Below, in pieces: positions 1-7,301 of a stretch of DNA of 64,000 bases. Made by a program: the position numbers and the translations under genes. Positions within the stretch are counted from its first letter, which is position 1, and each line of letters opens with the position of its first letter. Source of the DNA: a virus; IMG/VR virus record IMGVR_UViG_3300017917_003565, positions 48,192 to 112,191 of that record; one strand, given 5' to 3'. Under the pieces are notes generated by a model. The model was not told where the DNA came from. It ran no database searches and saw nothing but the letters and a program-made list of their open reading frames with translations.

Positions 1-72
1 CAGATTTTCATAGGTTTTTTCTATTGTATTTTTTAATGACTGATATTAGGAAAATCTATAAGTCTCAAGAGA

Positions 73-1515
73 TCAAAACTTGGGTCGAGGATTAGGTCGG
101 TAGAGATCCATCTTGCCTTCGACCAGTTCGGACAAGATATTCATAACTTTGAAACTGATGGCAGTGTGAGAAGTGATGCCCTGTTGATGCATCTTGCCCA
201 ACACATATTGATGCCAAGCTGGACCATCGGGGTGATGATTTAAGTTGTTGGGGATCTTGAGTATTTCTGGATTGATTTTGTCTGCATGGAACATAACCGA
301 ACTCAAATCATCGGCTTCGCGTCCATCAAATGTGATGAATTCATCCAGCTCGGTCCCTACATTGATGTGCATGATATCTCGTGCCAGCTTGGCATCCAGT
401 AAATATTCCCATCCGATGTCACGCCAGTGCAATCTGCGCATGTCTTCAGACGTGTCTTCGTCCATGAGAGGATGATAAAATTTTACCGGCCGCTGATTCA
501 GAGCAAATCGATTCCTTGCTATATGGTGTTTGTAATCCAAAGGAACTCTGGGTCTTTCTAGACTGATTTCCGGTCTCCACTGCTCGGTAACATGCTCTCG
601 AGCATAGATTGGATAGCGAGTCATTTCTTCAAACTCTGCATAGTCATGTCCGGCCAACAATAGGTCATCCATGAACAAAATCCAATGCAACAGGCTTTCA
701 TTGCCTAGGTGTCCGCCAATGTGTGCTCCGTCTGGATATTTGACCAACATGTCAGCTGTGCTGTAGCACTGAACAAACTCGAACTCATAATGGTTAAACA
801 ATCGAAGATAATCTTCAAGAGTTACAGTTTCTTCAATGATGCCTCCTACTCTACCGGCCATGTGTTTCCATAAAGCTTCACGTGCTTGTATTTTTTCTGG
901 ATTCAAAAATGCCTGATTAGGACGCCACAATGGTGAAACTTCTGGTAGGTTTCTAAAATACAACAGAGTGGTCTTTTTTTCGTAGCCCAGTTTCATAATA
1001 AAACTCAAGCATACCAAGCTGTCAATGCCGCCGCTGTAGTGCAGATACACTTTGTCATGCATGGCATATATCTTGTGAAACTCCTCGATACAGCGTTTGT
1101 ACATCCGCTCAGTGTATTCGTCTAGGCTGAGATTTTTTTCAATCAAACTGACTTCGATGTGTTCATGTGTGACTAAGAATCTATAGCTGGCTGTGGGTAT
1201 AACCCAGTCTCTAAAAACAGTGCCAGTGCGGTAGTCAAACGACACTATCAGTGGAAAGTTGGCTGCGCTGAAATACATGCATCTTTCAATGCGCTCGTTC
1301 TTTAACTTGCGGAAATCGTTGGTGAGATACAGATCATCTCCATCTACTCGAGCAAAAATCTTGTCACCACGTGTCAGATCATAGTTCTGGTACAGACCAG
1401 GTGGAACATTGGCTGCATTACGATATTTTTGCAGTTTGAGTGCTTGGTGCCGCATGGGTTTTGGCGGCCGACATTTAGGCTTCCATTGGTAGCTTGGATC
1501 GATTAAATCAGACAC
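73..1515 (-). CDS. PP-loop ATP pyrophosphatase (asparagine-synthase-like fold)
   Basis: 480-residue protein. An SGGIDS motif at residues 161-166, preceded by hydrophobic YLHY, is the ATP-binding PP-loop of N-type ATP pyrophosphatases (asparagine synthetase B domain, QueC, TilS, ExsB). These adenylate a carboxyl or carbonyl group and then transfer N or S. The roughly 150 residues before the loop do not show an N-terminal catalytic Cys, so this is not a canonical glutamine-dependent asparagine synthetase. It is the last gene of the operon with the EcoRI-like nuclease, Dam and ABC-GNAT genes, 58 nt after the previous stop. A TTAAATAC late-type motif lies about 27 nt upstream. The substrate is unknown. 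A role in nucleotide or base modification is inferred from context only. Confidence 0.7.
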   Translation of the reverse strand: MSDLIDPSYQWKPKCRPPKPMRHQALKLQKYRNAANVPPGLYQNYDLTRGDKIFARVDGDDLYLTNDFRKLKNERIERCMYFSAANFPLIVSFDYRTGTVFRDWVIPTASYRFLVTHEHIEVSLIEKNLSLDEYTERMYKRCIEEFHKIYAMHDKVYLHYSGGIDSLVCLSFIMKLGYEKKTTLLYFRNLPEVSPLWRPNQAFLNPEKIQAREALWKHMAGRVGGIIEETVTLEDYLRLFNHYEFEFVQCYSTADMLVKYPDGAHIGGHLGNESLLHWILFMDDLLLAGHDYAEFEEMTRYPIYAREHVTEQWRPEISLERPRVPLDYKHHIARNRFALNQRPVKFYHPLMDEDTSEDMRRLHWRDIGWEYLLDAKLARDIMHINVGTELDEFITFDGREADDLSSVMFHADKINPEILKIPNNLNHHPDGPAWHQYVLGKMHQQGITSHTAISFKVMNILSELVEGKMDLYRPNPRPKF

Positions 1516-1541
1516 AGTGGGGGATTCTCCGGATTGCGTTG

Positions 1542-1549
1542 GTATTTAA
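1542..1549 (-). promoter_or_regulatory. Late-promoter-like motif TTAAATAC
   Basis: TTAAATAC on the minus strand, about 27 nt before the PP-loop gene start, in the short gap after the ABC-GNAT gene. It resembles the T4 late consensus TATAAATA and the other copies in this window. It would allow separate late expression of the PP-loop gene. No hairpin follows. Confidence 0.4.
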
Positions 1550-1573
1550 CTTTTGTTGCCGCCCGGACAAAAA

Positions 1574-2641
1574 TTACTGTTTGGGTCGGCCAATGTATTC
1601 GTGGCTATAGCACACTCGATGAGCATCACGAGCCGTAGTGGTGCCACCATAGCCGGGCATGGCTCGTACAGTGCCGTCTTTTTTGATGTAACTGGCTGCA
1701 CGGCTTTTACGATTGGTCGAAGTCGGCCGCCATAGAGGTGAATGCTCTCGGTGCTCGCCAAAGCTGGGATGAGCAGTTTTTGAAAAATATCTAAGGCCAC
1801 GATCCACATATATCTGAGCAATGGCATCACTGAAAGCAGTACCTATTCCCATACCTTGGAACTCAGGTAGCACAACTGTTCTATGACCGCGCCAGTATGA
1901 GTGTATGTCTCTGTTGGTGGAATGTATGGCAGCATGGAAGGCCACAGGTTTGTCGCCAATAAGTCCCACATAGCAATGGACTGATCGACTCATTCTAGTA
2001 TCTAGATAGTGATATTTTGAGAAATATCGCCAATAGTCCGGAGTTGTGCTTCGGATGGTGAGTGTGATCTTTGGTCGCCCCAATCGAAGAAGTGACCTCC
2101 GATTATCTAATACCTGTAGGTCGGTATCATACACCCAGTCTGGATCCAGCCAGTCTATTATGTCTCTGTGACAACTAGCGATATACAACACGCCAGGATT
2201 GCGGTCAAAATACTTACGAACGCTTAATGCCAAACTTTTGGCAGTATCACGATCAACCACCGATGTAAACTCGTCAATGATCGTGTGTCCTTGATCCAGG
2301 CCCATGGCGATTTCAAATCTATGAAACTCACCATTGCTCAGAGTACTGGGTTTACGGAACCAAGCAGGTATGGTTCTCAGACCACAAGCAAGTAACAGTT
2401 CTTCGCCACGTTCAGGTGTACTAAAGTTTTCAATAACTGTTTTATCATAATCAATATCAAAGTCAACATCAAAAGGCTTTGGATTATCTACAGTTCGAAG
2501 AATTGTAGTCTTGCCTGACCCCGAAGTTCCTACGATCAACACAATGCCTTGGGTAGGTAACTTGGGAATGACTATGTTGGGTTCAACATAGTCCTTGATA
2601 TCATAGCGTTGTTTGATTTCGTCAAGATAGTTGCCAGGCAT
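1574..2641 (-). CDS. ABC-type ATPase fused to GNAT acyltransferase domain (COG2401-like)
   Basis: 355 residues with two domains. N-terminal ABC ATPase: Walker A GTSGSGKTT at 38-46, signature LSNGE at 101-105, Walker B ending IIDE at 121-124, switch His158. C-terminal GNAT domain from about residue 195: a YFSKYHYLD segment and an acetyl-CoA loop QGMGIG at 262-267. There are no transmembrane segments, so this is a soluble ATPase and not a transporter. The architecture matches the family described as ABC ATPase fused to a predicted acetyltransferase. The FSKYHY segment reminds me of phage Mu Mom, a GNAT-fold DNA base modifier, but this is from memory and was not aligned. The start overlaps the end of the Dam gene by 20 nt. 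A role in base modification or protection is inferred from the neighbours. Confidence 0.75.
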   Translation of the reverse strand: MPGNYLDEIKQRYDIKDYVEPNIVIPKLPTQGIVLIVGTSGSGKTTILRTVDNPKPFDVDFDIDYDKTVIENFSTPERGEELLLACGLRTIPAWFRKPSTLSNGEFHRFEIAMGLDQGHTIIDEFTSVVDRDTAKSLALSVRKYFDRNPGVLYIASCHRDIIDWLDPDWVYDTDLQVLDNRRSLLRLGRPKITLTIRSTTPDYWRYFSKYHYLDTRMSRSVHCYVGLIGDKPVAFHAAIHSTNRDIHSYWRGHRTVVLPEFQGMGIGTAFSDAIAQIYVDRGLRYFSKTAHPSFGEHREHSPLWRPTSTNRKSRAASYIKKDGTVRAMPGYGGTTTARDAHRVCYSHEYIGRPKQ

Positions 2642-3575
2642 CCGAATATTCCATTATGCTGTCAAAGGTGTTTTTGGGAGTGGGCATGATGCTGGGACTA
2701 TACAACAAAATTTCTTGTGCGGACTTGGCGGTGCGCACTGTTTTATCATCTTTCTCTTCCGTGGCTCTGCGTCCAGCAGTGTACTTGATGTCGTAGTAGT
2801 TGATTGATAAATGCCCTCGGTTGGAGGTATAAAACGTGTCGGTGTCTCCGGCCATGCGATTGCAATACATGACCAGGTGTCCGGCTAAATCTGCTGATTT
2901 GCAAAAATCTATGAGCTTGACATGTGCCGTGTCATCAAACGTGGTACCGTACTGTGTGAAACTGTCTCGATATGGTGGATCAAAAAAGTAAAACGCACGG
3001 CCTGGAACTTGATCCACACAACTTTCCCAGGATCCGCTGTGTATAGTCACTCGTTGCAAGAAAGCATGCCATTCCATGACATTGGCTCGATCATACACTG
3101 ATCCGCGATGATTCAACAGGCCCGATGGGGTACAGAAACGACCTTTGGCTTCTTTGGTGCTTTGCCATATGCCGTTGAATGCTGTTTTCATAAGGAAGTA
3201 TAAACATGCGCTCTGGCGAGTGGGCGACCAGCTGGCCCAGTCAGTGATGTATTCTTTGCGTATCTGATAGTAGTAGGCCTTGCGGGCGTTGGCATCCATG
3301 GGCAGATAGGTGTTGCAATAGGCATCACATTCTTGTAGGAACACAGCCACATCGTTGCGTATGGCACGATACAGACCCACAATCTCTTCATTGATGTCAT
3401 TGAGAACAAAGTTTTGAACCGTGGGATTGTTTTCATATACATGGATCATCATGGCACCGCCGCCAAAGAATGGTTCCACGTAGGTGTCGTATCCGCTGAG
3501 AGGTAGCCCTGGGGCTTCCTGATACTTGGGTATCATTTTGCTCTTGCCGCCGGCCCACATGTACAATGGTTTCAT
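2622..3575 (-). CDS. dam: DNA adenine N6-methyltransferase, Dam/D12 (alpha) class
   Basis: 317 residues. N-terminal WAGGKSK at 7-13 and EPFFGGGA at 34-41 form the AdoMet-binding motifs, LND-IN at about 58-62 binds the ribose, and catalytic DPPY lies at 199-202. This motif order is that of alpha-class adenine methylases (Dam, T4 Dam, DpnM). It transfers a methyl group from AdoMet to N6 of adenine in a short DNA site. GATC is typical for the class but cannot be proved here. The start codon overlaps the stop of the EcoRI-like gene as TAATG, so the two are translationally coupled in the nuclease-then-methylase order of a restriction-modification pair. It could also act alone as a phage Dam that protects phage DNA. 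Confidence 0.9.
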   Translation of the reverse strand: MKPLYMWAGGKSKMIPKYQEAPGLPLSGYDTYVEPFFGGGAMMIHVYENNPTVQNFVLNDINEEIVGLYRAIRNDVAVFLQECDAYCNTYLPMDANARKAYYYQIRKEYITDWASWSPTRQSACLYFLMKTAFNGIWQSTKEAKGRFCTPSGLLNHRGSVYDRANVMEWHAFLQRVTIHSGSWESCVDQVPGRAFYFFDPPYRDSFTQYGTTFDDTAHVKLIDFCKSADLAGHLVMYCNRMAGDTDTFYTSNRGHLSINYYDIKYTAGRRATEEKDDKTVRTAKSAQEILLYSPSIMPTPKNTFDSIMEYSDAWQLS

Positions 3576-4456
3576 TAGGTATTTAATCTAGGGTTTACTG
3601 TGAGAATAAAATTGCTTTCATAGGCCTCGGCTATGTCTTTGGTAGAGTAGGCATTGGCCAACATGTCAAGAGCTAGATCCTTGGCTTCTGGCTTGTCCTC
3701 TCTACTGACTCGCACCCAGGCCTGTGCCAATGGATCACGCTTGTTTTGCAAGATTTCCATGAATTGATCATCGATGCTGTTGAGCTTTTGTTTGACCAGA
3801 ATATCTGCCATGATCTGCTCAGGAGTGAGAGTTTCTTCAAACAGTGACAAGAAATGATTGGTGCGAACCTTGCTGTCAAGATAGGGCTTGATATCATTGA
3901 ATTTGAGATCGTCTAGTTTCAGTGTGGACCTCATGATTTCAAAGATTTGTTCTTGACTGAATCCGTCGGGTGCATAATGCCATTTGACATTTGAGCCATG
4001 GATGATTTCCATGTTGGTACCATGTCTGTGCAACACTTCTCCTTGGGCCGCACCAGCACCGGTGGCAAAGGTCACATATTCGCAATCAGGGTTGATCGCG
4101 GTACAAATGTCATGATTGGTGCCCCAGCGTTCAATAGCATTGCCACCGGTGCCTTGATGCTTGGCTTCAAACACACATTTGAGTCGACGGTTTTTCACTG
4201 TTCTATCACCATCAAACCACATGCCGCCGTCGGGCACACAGCCTAACGTGATGCCCATGGACACCAGTTCTGGCAATCCAGCACGATCTCTCACGCTTTC
4301 GCTGATACGGTCACTGGTGAGATTCCTATGACCTTGTTCATAATGATATCGTTTTTGGGCCAAGGCAATGGCCTGCGAAACCACTCGGACATCGCCGTCG
4401 AGTTTTTTGGATTCTGCGCTGCCTGCTTCGGTACCTTTTTGTATGCCACCTGCCAT
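3575..4456 (-). CDS. EcoRI-family type II restriction endonuclease homologue
   Basis: 293 residues, close to EcoRI (277). The core matches the EcoRI/RsrI family: VPDGG with Asp76, then FEAKHQG with Glu97 and Lys99 (the PD...EAK metal-binding triad), then GNAIER at 105-110. In EcoRI that last segment carries the Asn and Arg residues that read the adenines of GAATTC. The active-site residues are therefore intact. The family cuts double-stranded DNA at a palindromic hexamer as a dimer with Mg2+. It is the first gene of the operon, 20 nt downstream of the predicted +1 of a strong sigma70-like promoter, with AAAGGGTG as ribosome-binding site. An active type II nuclease in a lytic phage is unusual. 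It could destroy host or rival-phage DNA while Dam or the downstream enzymes protect phage DNA (inference). Confidence 0.85.
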   Translation of the reverse strand: MAGGIQKGTEAGSAESKKLDGDVRVVSQAIALAQKRYHYEQGHRNLTSDRISESVRDRAGLPELVSMGITLGCVPDGGMWFDGDRTVKNRRLKCVFEAKHQGTGGNAIERWGTNHDICTAINPDCEYVTFATGAGAAQGEVLHRHGTNMEIIHGSNVKWHYAPDGFSQEQIFEIMRSTLKLDDLKFNDIKPYLDSKVRTNHFLSLFEETLTPEQIMADILVKQKLNSIDDQFMEILQNKRDPLAQAWVRVSREDKPEAKDLALDMLANAYSTKDIAEAYESNFILTVNPRLNT

Positions 4457-4482
4457 AAATCACCCTTTATAGTCTTTCTGCT

Positions 4483-4511
4483 AGTTTAACACAGAGTGAT
4501 TTTTTGGTCAA
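4483..4511 (-). promoter_or_regulatory. Sigma70-like promoter for the nuclease-methylase operon
   Basis: On the minus strand: -35 TTGACC (4511-4506), 17-nt spacer, -10 TAAACT (4488-4483). Predicted +1 is near 4476, 20 nt before the EcoRI-like start. The TGA inside TTGACC is also the stop codon of the upstream gene at 4508. Confidence 0.7.
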
Positions 4512-4753
4512 CCACCATATTTCAGCAGACACAACGTGTATTTCTGGGAATCAATGATTTCGGGTTCCCCAGTAATACCACCATCCTCGTCATAGATCGG
4601 TCGGAATCCATGTTGAGCTTCGCACCAATCCCAAAAGTTCCAATCAGTAGGATGATCTAACATGACCTTGCCTAGCATAGCCCAGTAGGCTTTACTATCG
4701 CCCACTACGGTGTCTAATCGTGCCGCCCGGTCTCGATAGAGATCATCGTTCAT
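4508..4753 (-). CDS. Small phage protein, unknown function (81 aa)
   Basis: Not recognised. It is an acidic, Trp-rich soluble protein with no signal peptide or membrane segment. It starts 11 nt inside the end of the preceding gene, and its TGA stop lies within the -35 box of the next promoter. The packing and position in a run of small genes under sigma70-like promoters fit an early host-takeover protein (inference). Confidence 0.65.
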   Translation of the reverse strand: MNDDLYRDRAARLDTVVGDSKAYWAMLGKVMLDHPTDWNFWDWCEAQHGFRPIYDEDGGITGEPEIIDSQKYTLCLLKYGG

Positions 4754-5063
4754 TGGGCCACCTTAGTTGAAAGAAGTTGAGTTCCTTGTCGGTGGCCAAG
4801 AAAAAATAAAATAGGTTATATTTGCTAGGATTGTCCCATGCCCAGTGTGGGTTTACTGTGTAACCATGATGTTCTAGGTAACCATGGTAACGTGCCTCGC
4901 AACTGTGTCCCCAGGTATCTGTGCACCAATTTTTCATGCGACGATACAGGTCTATCTTGGCAGGAAAATCTCGTAACTCGCCATCGTTGATGTGTATGCG
5001 ATACCGAGCAAAATGACTTCCTGTGTATCTGCGATCTATAAGTTTGATATCGTAGTTTTTCAT
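4743..5063 (-). CDS. Small phage protein with LxFFxLRW-type C-terminus (106 aa)
   Basis: I use the start MKNYDIKLID, three codons inside the longest frame; no strong Shine-Dalgarno decides it. The C-terminus FYFFLATDKELNFFQLRW resembles the tails of the 88-residue protein at 5967 (FFFDDERDCLAFVMKW) and the 79-residue protein at 6621 (IYSFRSDRDAVLFRLKF), so these look like members of one small-protein family. Function unknown. Overlaps the next gene by 11 nt. Confidence 0.65.
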   Translation of the reverse strand: MKNYDIKLIDRRYTGSHFARYRIHINDGELRDFPAKIDLYRRMKNWCTDTWGHSCEARYHGYLEHHGYTVNPHWAWDNPSKYNLFYFFLATDKELNFFQLRWPNER

Positions 5064-5310
5064 TTTGTTCACATGCTCTGCCAGGGCCGGCGGTTACTAT
5101 AGAAGCAATCTGTGCCACAACCAGTTGGTGGCACGTCTTGGTTGCCCGATGGGGCTCAGCAAGACAGGATTAACAACCTCGCCATCCGCTTCACGGCGCC
5201 CTGCGTTATCGTATTGCCAACGCCAGTTGGGTTTGACTGGGACCACCCGTAGTTCGCTAAAACCACTATCATGCGGGTCACACTAGACAGGCGCTACCTG
5301 TCACGAACCA
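5064..5310 (-). other. Intergenic stretch with two inverted repeats and a possible decayed small ORF
   Basis: About 247 nt with no convincing gene. It holds GTGCCAC/GTGGCAC arms at 5112-5118 and 5128-5134, and GACAGG/CCTGTC arms at 5286-5302. Minus frame 5282-5097 is open for 61 codons with phage-like composition (VPVKPNWRWQY..) but has no ATG and an in-frame TAG just upstream. Only a GTG at 5246 without a ribosome-binding site could start it. It may be a remnant gene or a structured RNA. Confidence 0.4.
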
Positions 5311-5505
5311 TTAGTGGAGAGTGTCTCCACCATCCACACCCCAAAATACCGATCCACCAGCATCATGAAGATCCTGCATTTTTTTGTTCATTACGGCTTC
5401 CTGTACTCTTAGTAATACTTCATCTATCTCGTCCTGTGTCAACATGCTTTCCGGCAACTTGCCTTCTAACACTGCCCAAATAATCATTTCTCTATCTTCG
5501 GTCAT
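5311..5505 (-). CDS. Small acidic phage protein, unknown (64 aa)
   Basis: Begins MTEDREMIIWAVLEGKLPESMLT, a helical acidic protein with no membrane segment and no recognised domain. It sits 8 nt after the stop of the 138-residue gene, in the same transcript as the gene at 5514. Real by packing and codon pattern; function unknown. Confidence 0.55.
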   Translation of the reverse strand: MTEDREMIIWAVLEGKLPESMLTQDEIDEVLLRVQEAVMNKKMQDLHDAGGSVFWGVDGGDTLH

Positions 5506-5513
5506 GCCAGTTC

Positions 5514-5930
5514 CTATCTACAATCACATTTCATCAATCGTTGGTCTCGATGTCTGCGCCAGACAGCATCCAGATCATCTGCACGGAATATCTTGTCAAA
5601 CAATCGGTCAGTAATGCCTTCTACACCAGCATAGACGATTTCTTGTGTGCCTTCCCACCATTCGTAGTCAAGATTCCACTTTGGTATCAGAGACCCACGG
5701 GCGTCGCTGTCATGCATGGGCACTATGTTGCGCCACTGTAGCATGAGGCGGTCCAAGGTTTCCTGCCAATACCAACGGCTCCATTCCGAACTAGCACGGC
5801 CCAGAGCTTCTCGGGCCGCATCCAATCTCAAACCAAGATTTTCCATTTCCAAGCCTATCATGCGCCAGTTACGCAGATCTGCTTGCACAGCCACAAACTC
5901 TATAGGGGTTGACTTGGCAAATAGGTTCAT
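5514..5930 (-). CDS. Early phage protein, unknown (138 aa), predicted leaderless mRNA
   Basis: Mostly helical soluble protein with many Trp and Arg residues; no recognised domain. The predicted transcription start of the upstream promoter (TTGACC-N18-TAAACT) falls on the A of this ATG (5930), and no Shine-Dalgarno sequence precedes it, so the message is predicted to be leaderless. Alternatively the gene is read from the longer transcript of its upstream neighbour. Confidence 0.65.
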   Translation of the reverse strand: MNLFAKSTPIEFVAVQADLRNWRMIGLEMENLGLRLDAAREALGRASSEWSRWYWQETLDRLMLQWRNIVPMHDSDARGSLIPKWNLDYEWWEGTQEIVYAGVEGITDRLFDKIFRADDLDAVWRRHRDQRLMKCDCR

Positions 5931-5936
5931 GATTTT

Positions 5937-5966
5937 AGTTTACTATACACAGTGGTTCCTGGTCAA
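5937..5966 (-). promoter_or_regulatory. Sigma70-like promoter, predicted +1 at the ATG of the next gene
   Basis: Minus strand: -35 TTGACC at 5966-5961, 18-nt spacer, -10 TAAACT at 5942-5937. +1 is predicted at 5930, the first base of the downstream ATG. A competing TATAGT at 5947-5942 would leave only 13 nt of spacer. Confidence 0.55.
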
Positions 5967-6233
5967 TCAAGACCATTTCATTACGAATGCCAGACAATCT
6001 CTTTCATCGTCAAAGAAAAAACAGTAGCGTCCGGGTTTGATGTCTGAACTCATTTCTATCAACTGCCAGCGCCATTCACCAATGATTTCGCTTTTGCACC
6101 AGCTCAGCACAGTTTCTATCGCGCCAAAAGGTTTGATGATTTCTTGTGCATAGCGGAAACTGTCACGATCTCTGACCCAATCCATCGGTGGCATCTGTGG
6201 ATCGGGCTTGACTTTGCTTTTAAGCTGGGTCAT
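5967..6233 (-). CDS. Small phage protein with (D/E)RDxxxFxxKW C-terminus (88 aa)
   Basis: Ends CFFFDDERDCLAFVMKWS, the tail shared with the proteins at 4743 and 6621. The N-terminal half is unlike them. Soluble, no signal peptide. The start overlaps the end of the gamma-glutamylcyclotransferase gene by 14 nt. Function unknown; early position. Confidence 0.65.
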   Translation of the reverse strand: MTQLKSKVKPDPQMPPMDWVRDRDSFRYAQEIIKPFGAIETVLSWCKSEIIGEWRWQLIEMSSDIKPGRYCFFFDDERDCLAFVMKWS

Positions 6234-6621
6234 AGATCAATCTATTGACGTGTTGCTTGGGTATACCCCAGAAATCATAGCTGTCTATGATGTCACGCAC
6301 ATAACCAGAACTAGGTGTGCCAGTTTTTGGATCATTCATTTCATAGAAGAAAAACTGTATGCCATCTTGTATCCAGGTACGTTTAACATAATAATATGGA
6401 AAACCTTCAAAATGATCCAGAGACTGTTCACAATCACGAGTAAGGCTCCACAACACACCCGGGCATTCGGCACCTGGCCGAGGTTCAATGGTGGCATGGC
6501 AGTAAAACTTCAGTTCCCAATCACGCAACATAAACGCACCCTTGGCTTGAGCTTGTGGGCATCTCCAATGCATCTGTCCTGGATGCATGTTAGCACCATA
6601 GGCAAAATATAAGTTTTCCAT
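6220..6621 (-). CDS. Gamma-glutamylcyclotransferase-like protein (AIG2/GGCT fold)
   Basis: 133 residues. The N-terminal YFAYGANM is the substrate-binding YGxN loop of the GGCT/AIG2 family, and LDHFEGFPYYYV supplies the general acid/base Glu72 at the expected place. Family members cyclise gamma-glutamyl peptides to 5-oxoproline (glutathione or gamma-glutamylamine turnover). The start overlaps the stop of the 79-residue gene by one base (TAATG). Phage homologues have no proven role. Possible roles are glutathione breakdown or removal of gamma-glutamyl groups from modified compounds (inference). Confidence 0.8.
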   Translation of the reverse strand: MENLYFAYGANMHPGQMHWRCPQAQAKGAFMLRDWELKFYCHATIEPRPGAECPGVLWSLTRDCEQSLDHFEGFPYYYVKRTWIQDGIQFFFYEMNDPKTGTPSSGYVRDIIDSYDFWGIPKQHVNRLIYDPA

Positions 6622-6860
6622 CAGCGTACGACCTCTCCAAACTTCAATCTAAAAAGCACAGCATCACGATCAGATCTGAAACTATAGATCATGCGATGTT
6701 CATCTATGTCAGTGATGTACCTGTCGCCAGGTAAACCAAACAACTCCAGGGCCTGGGCAGTCATTTCATTCCAGTTGTGCCAAGTTGTGCTCCAAGGCAC
6801 GCAACAATGATGAACATATTCAGGATCGCGCAAGATATGTTTTTTTGATATAGTCATCAC
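6621..6860 (-). CDS. Small phage protein, SDRDAxxFRLKF tail (79 aa)
   Basis: Contains a segment of the kind RYITDID..MIYSFRSDRDAVLFRLKF found in many small T4-like phage proteins, and shares its tail with the proteins at 4743 and 5967. No catalytic motif. It overlaps the upstream gene by about 40 nt, long for this genome, and the start could be either of two adjacent ATGs. Function unknown. Confidence 0.65.
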   Translation of the reverse strand: MMTISKKHILRDPEYVHHCCVPWSTTWHNWNEMTAQALELFGLPGDRYITDIDEHRMIYSFRSDRDAVLFRLKFGEVVR

Positions 6861-7071
6861 ACCAATCTATTCCCCCCGGAGCATAATACAGATGATTGTC
6901 AGTGATGTTGAAATGATTGCAAAAGCTCTGTCCGTATCTAATGCCATGCAGGGCTTCCCAGGTGTAATCCTTCTTCCACTGCTCAAAGTCTTCAAGATCT
7001 ATGGGCGCACGTGGTACACCTGATCGATCGGAAAAGGCCACAAACTGTTCAAAAACTTTTGCTCCGGTCAT
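6820..7071 (-). CDS. Early phage protein, unknown (83 aa)
   Basis: Start chosen at MTGAKVFEQF because this ATG overlaps the stop of the membrane-protein gene as TAATG, the standard junction in this genome. The longer frame would overlap that gene by about 70 nt. The sequence has aromatic and Asp/Asn-rich segments; no domain recognised. Confidence 0.6.
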   Translation of the reverse strand: MTGAKVFEQFVAFSDRSGVPRAPIDLEDFEQWKKDYTWEALHGIRYGQSFCNHFNITDNHLYYAPGGIDWCDDYIKKTYLARS

Positions 7072-7301
7072 TACAATATCCTTAGTAAACCATAAAAGTA
7101 TGCCAACAACAATCCAGCATTGACTACGACCAAACTCCATTCACGCCATACTATAGCGGTGATCAGCCAACACACTAGTCCAAGATTCCACAGATAAATG
7201 CTGGCAGGATACAAGCCCTCCACAATGGTCAATGCTGCCATCAGTGTTACAGCAGTACTGAACCATTTCATTTTTTCTGTCACAGACAGATCTGTATTCA
7301 T
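7071..7301 (-). CDS. Small inner-membrane protein, two to three helices (76 aa)
   Basis: After a short polar N-terminus the protein is almost wholly hydrophobic: helices at about 14-31, 36-50 and 55-75 separated by WREW. The pattern recalls short PnuC-like fragments common in aquatic phages, but no transport motif is visible. Coupled by one-base overlaps to both neighbours. Role unknown. Confidence 0.65.
   Translation of the reverse strand: MNTDLSVTEKMKWFSTAVTLMAALTIVEGLYPASIYLWNLGLVCWLITAIVWREWSLVVVNAGLLLAYFYGLLRIL

Noticed and set aside
3579-3586. TTAAATAC late motif 4 nt before the dam start
   Set aside because: Inside the end of the nuclease gene; +1 would fall inside dam and the gene is already coupled by TAATG.
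4825-5118. 97-codon minus ORF overlapping the 106-residue gene
   Set aside because: Different frame of the better supported gene at 4743-5063; composition not protein-like.
5100-5260. Possible tRNA in the early gap
   Set aside because: Inverted repeats do not form a cloverleaf and no T-loop consensus is present.
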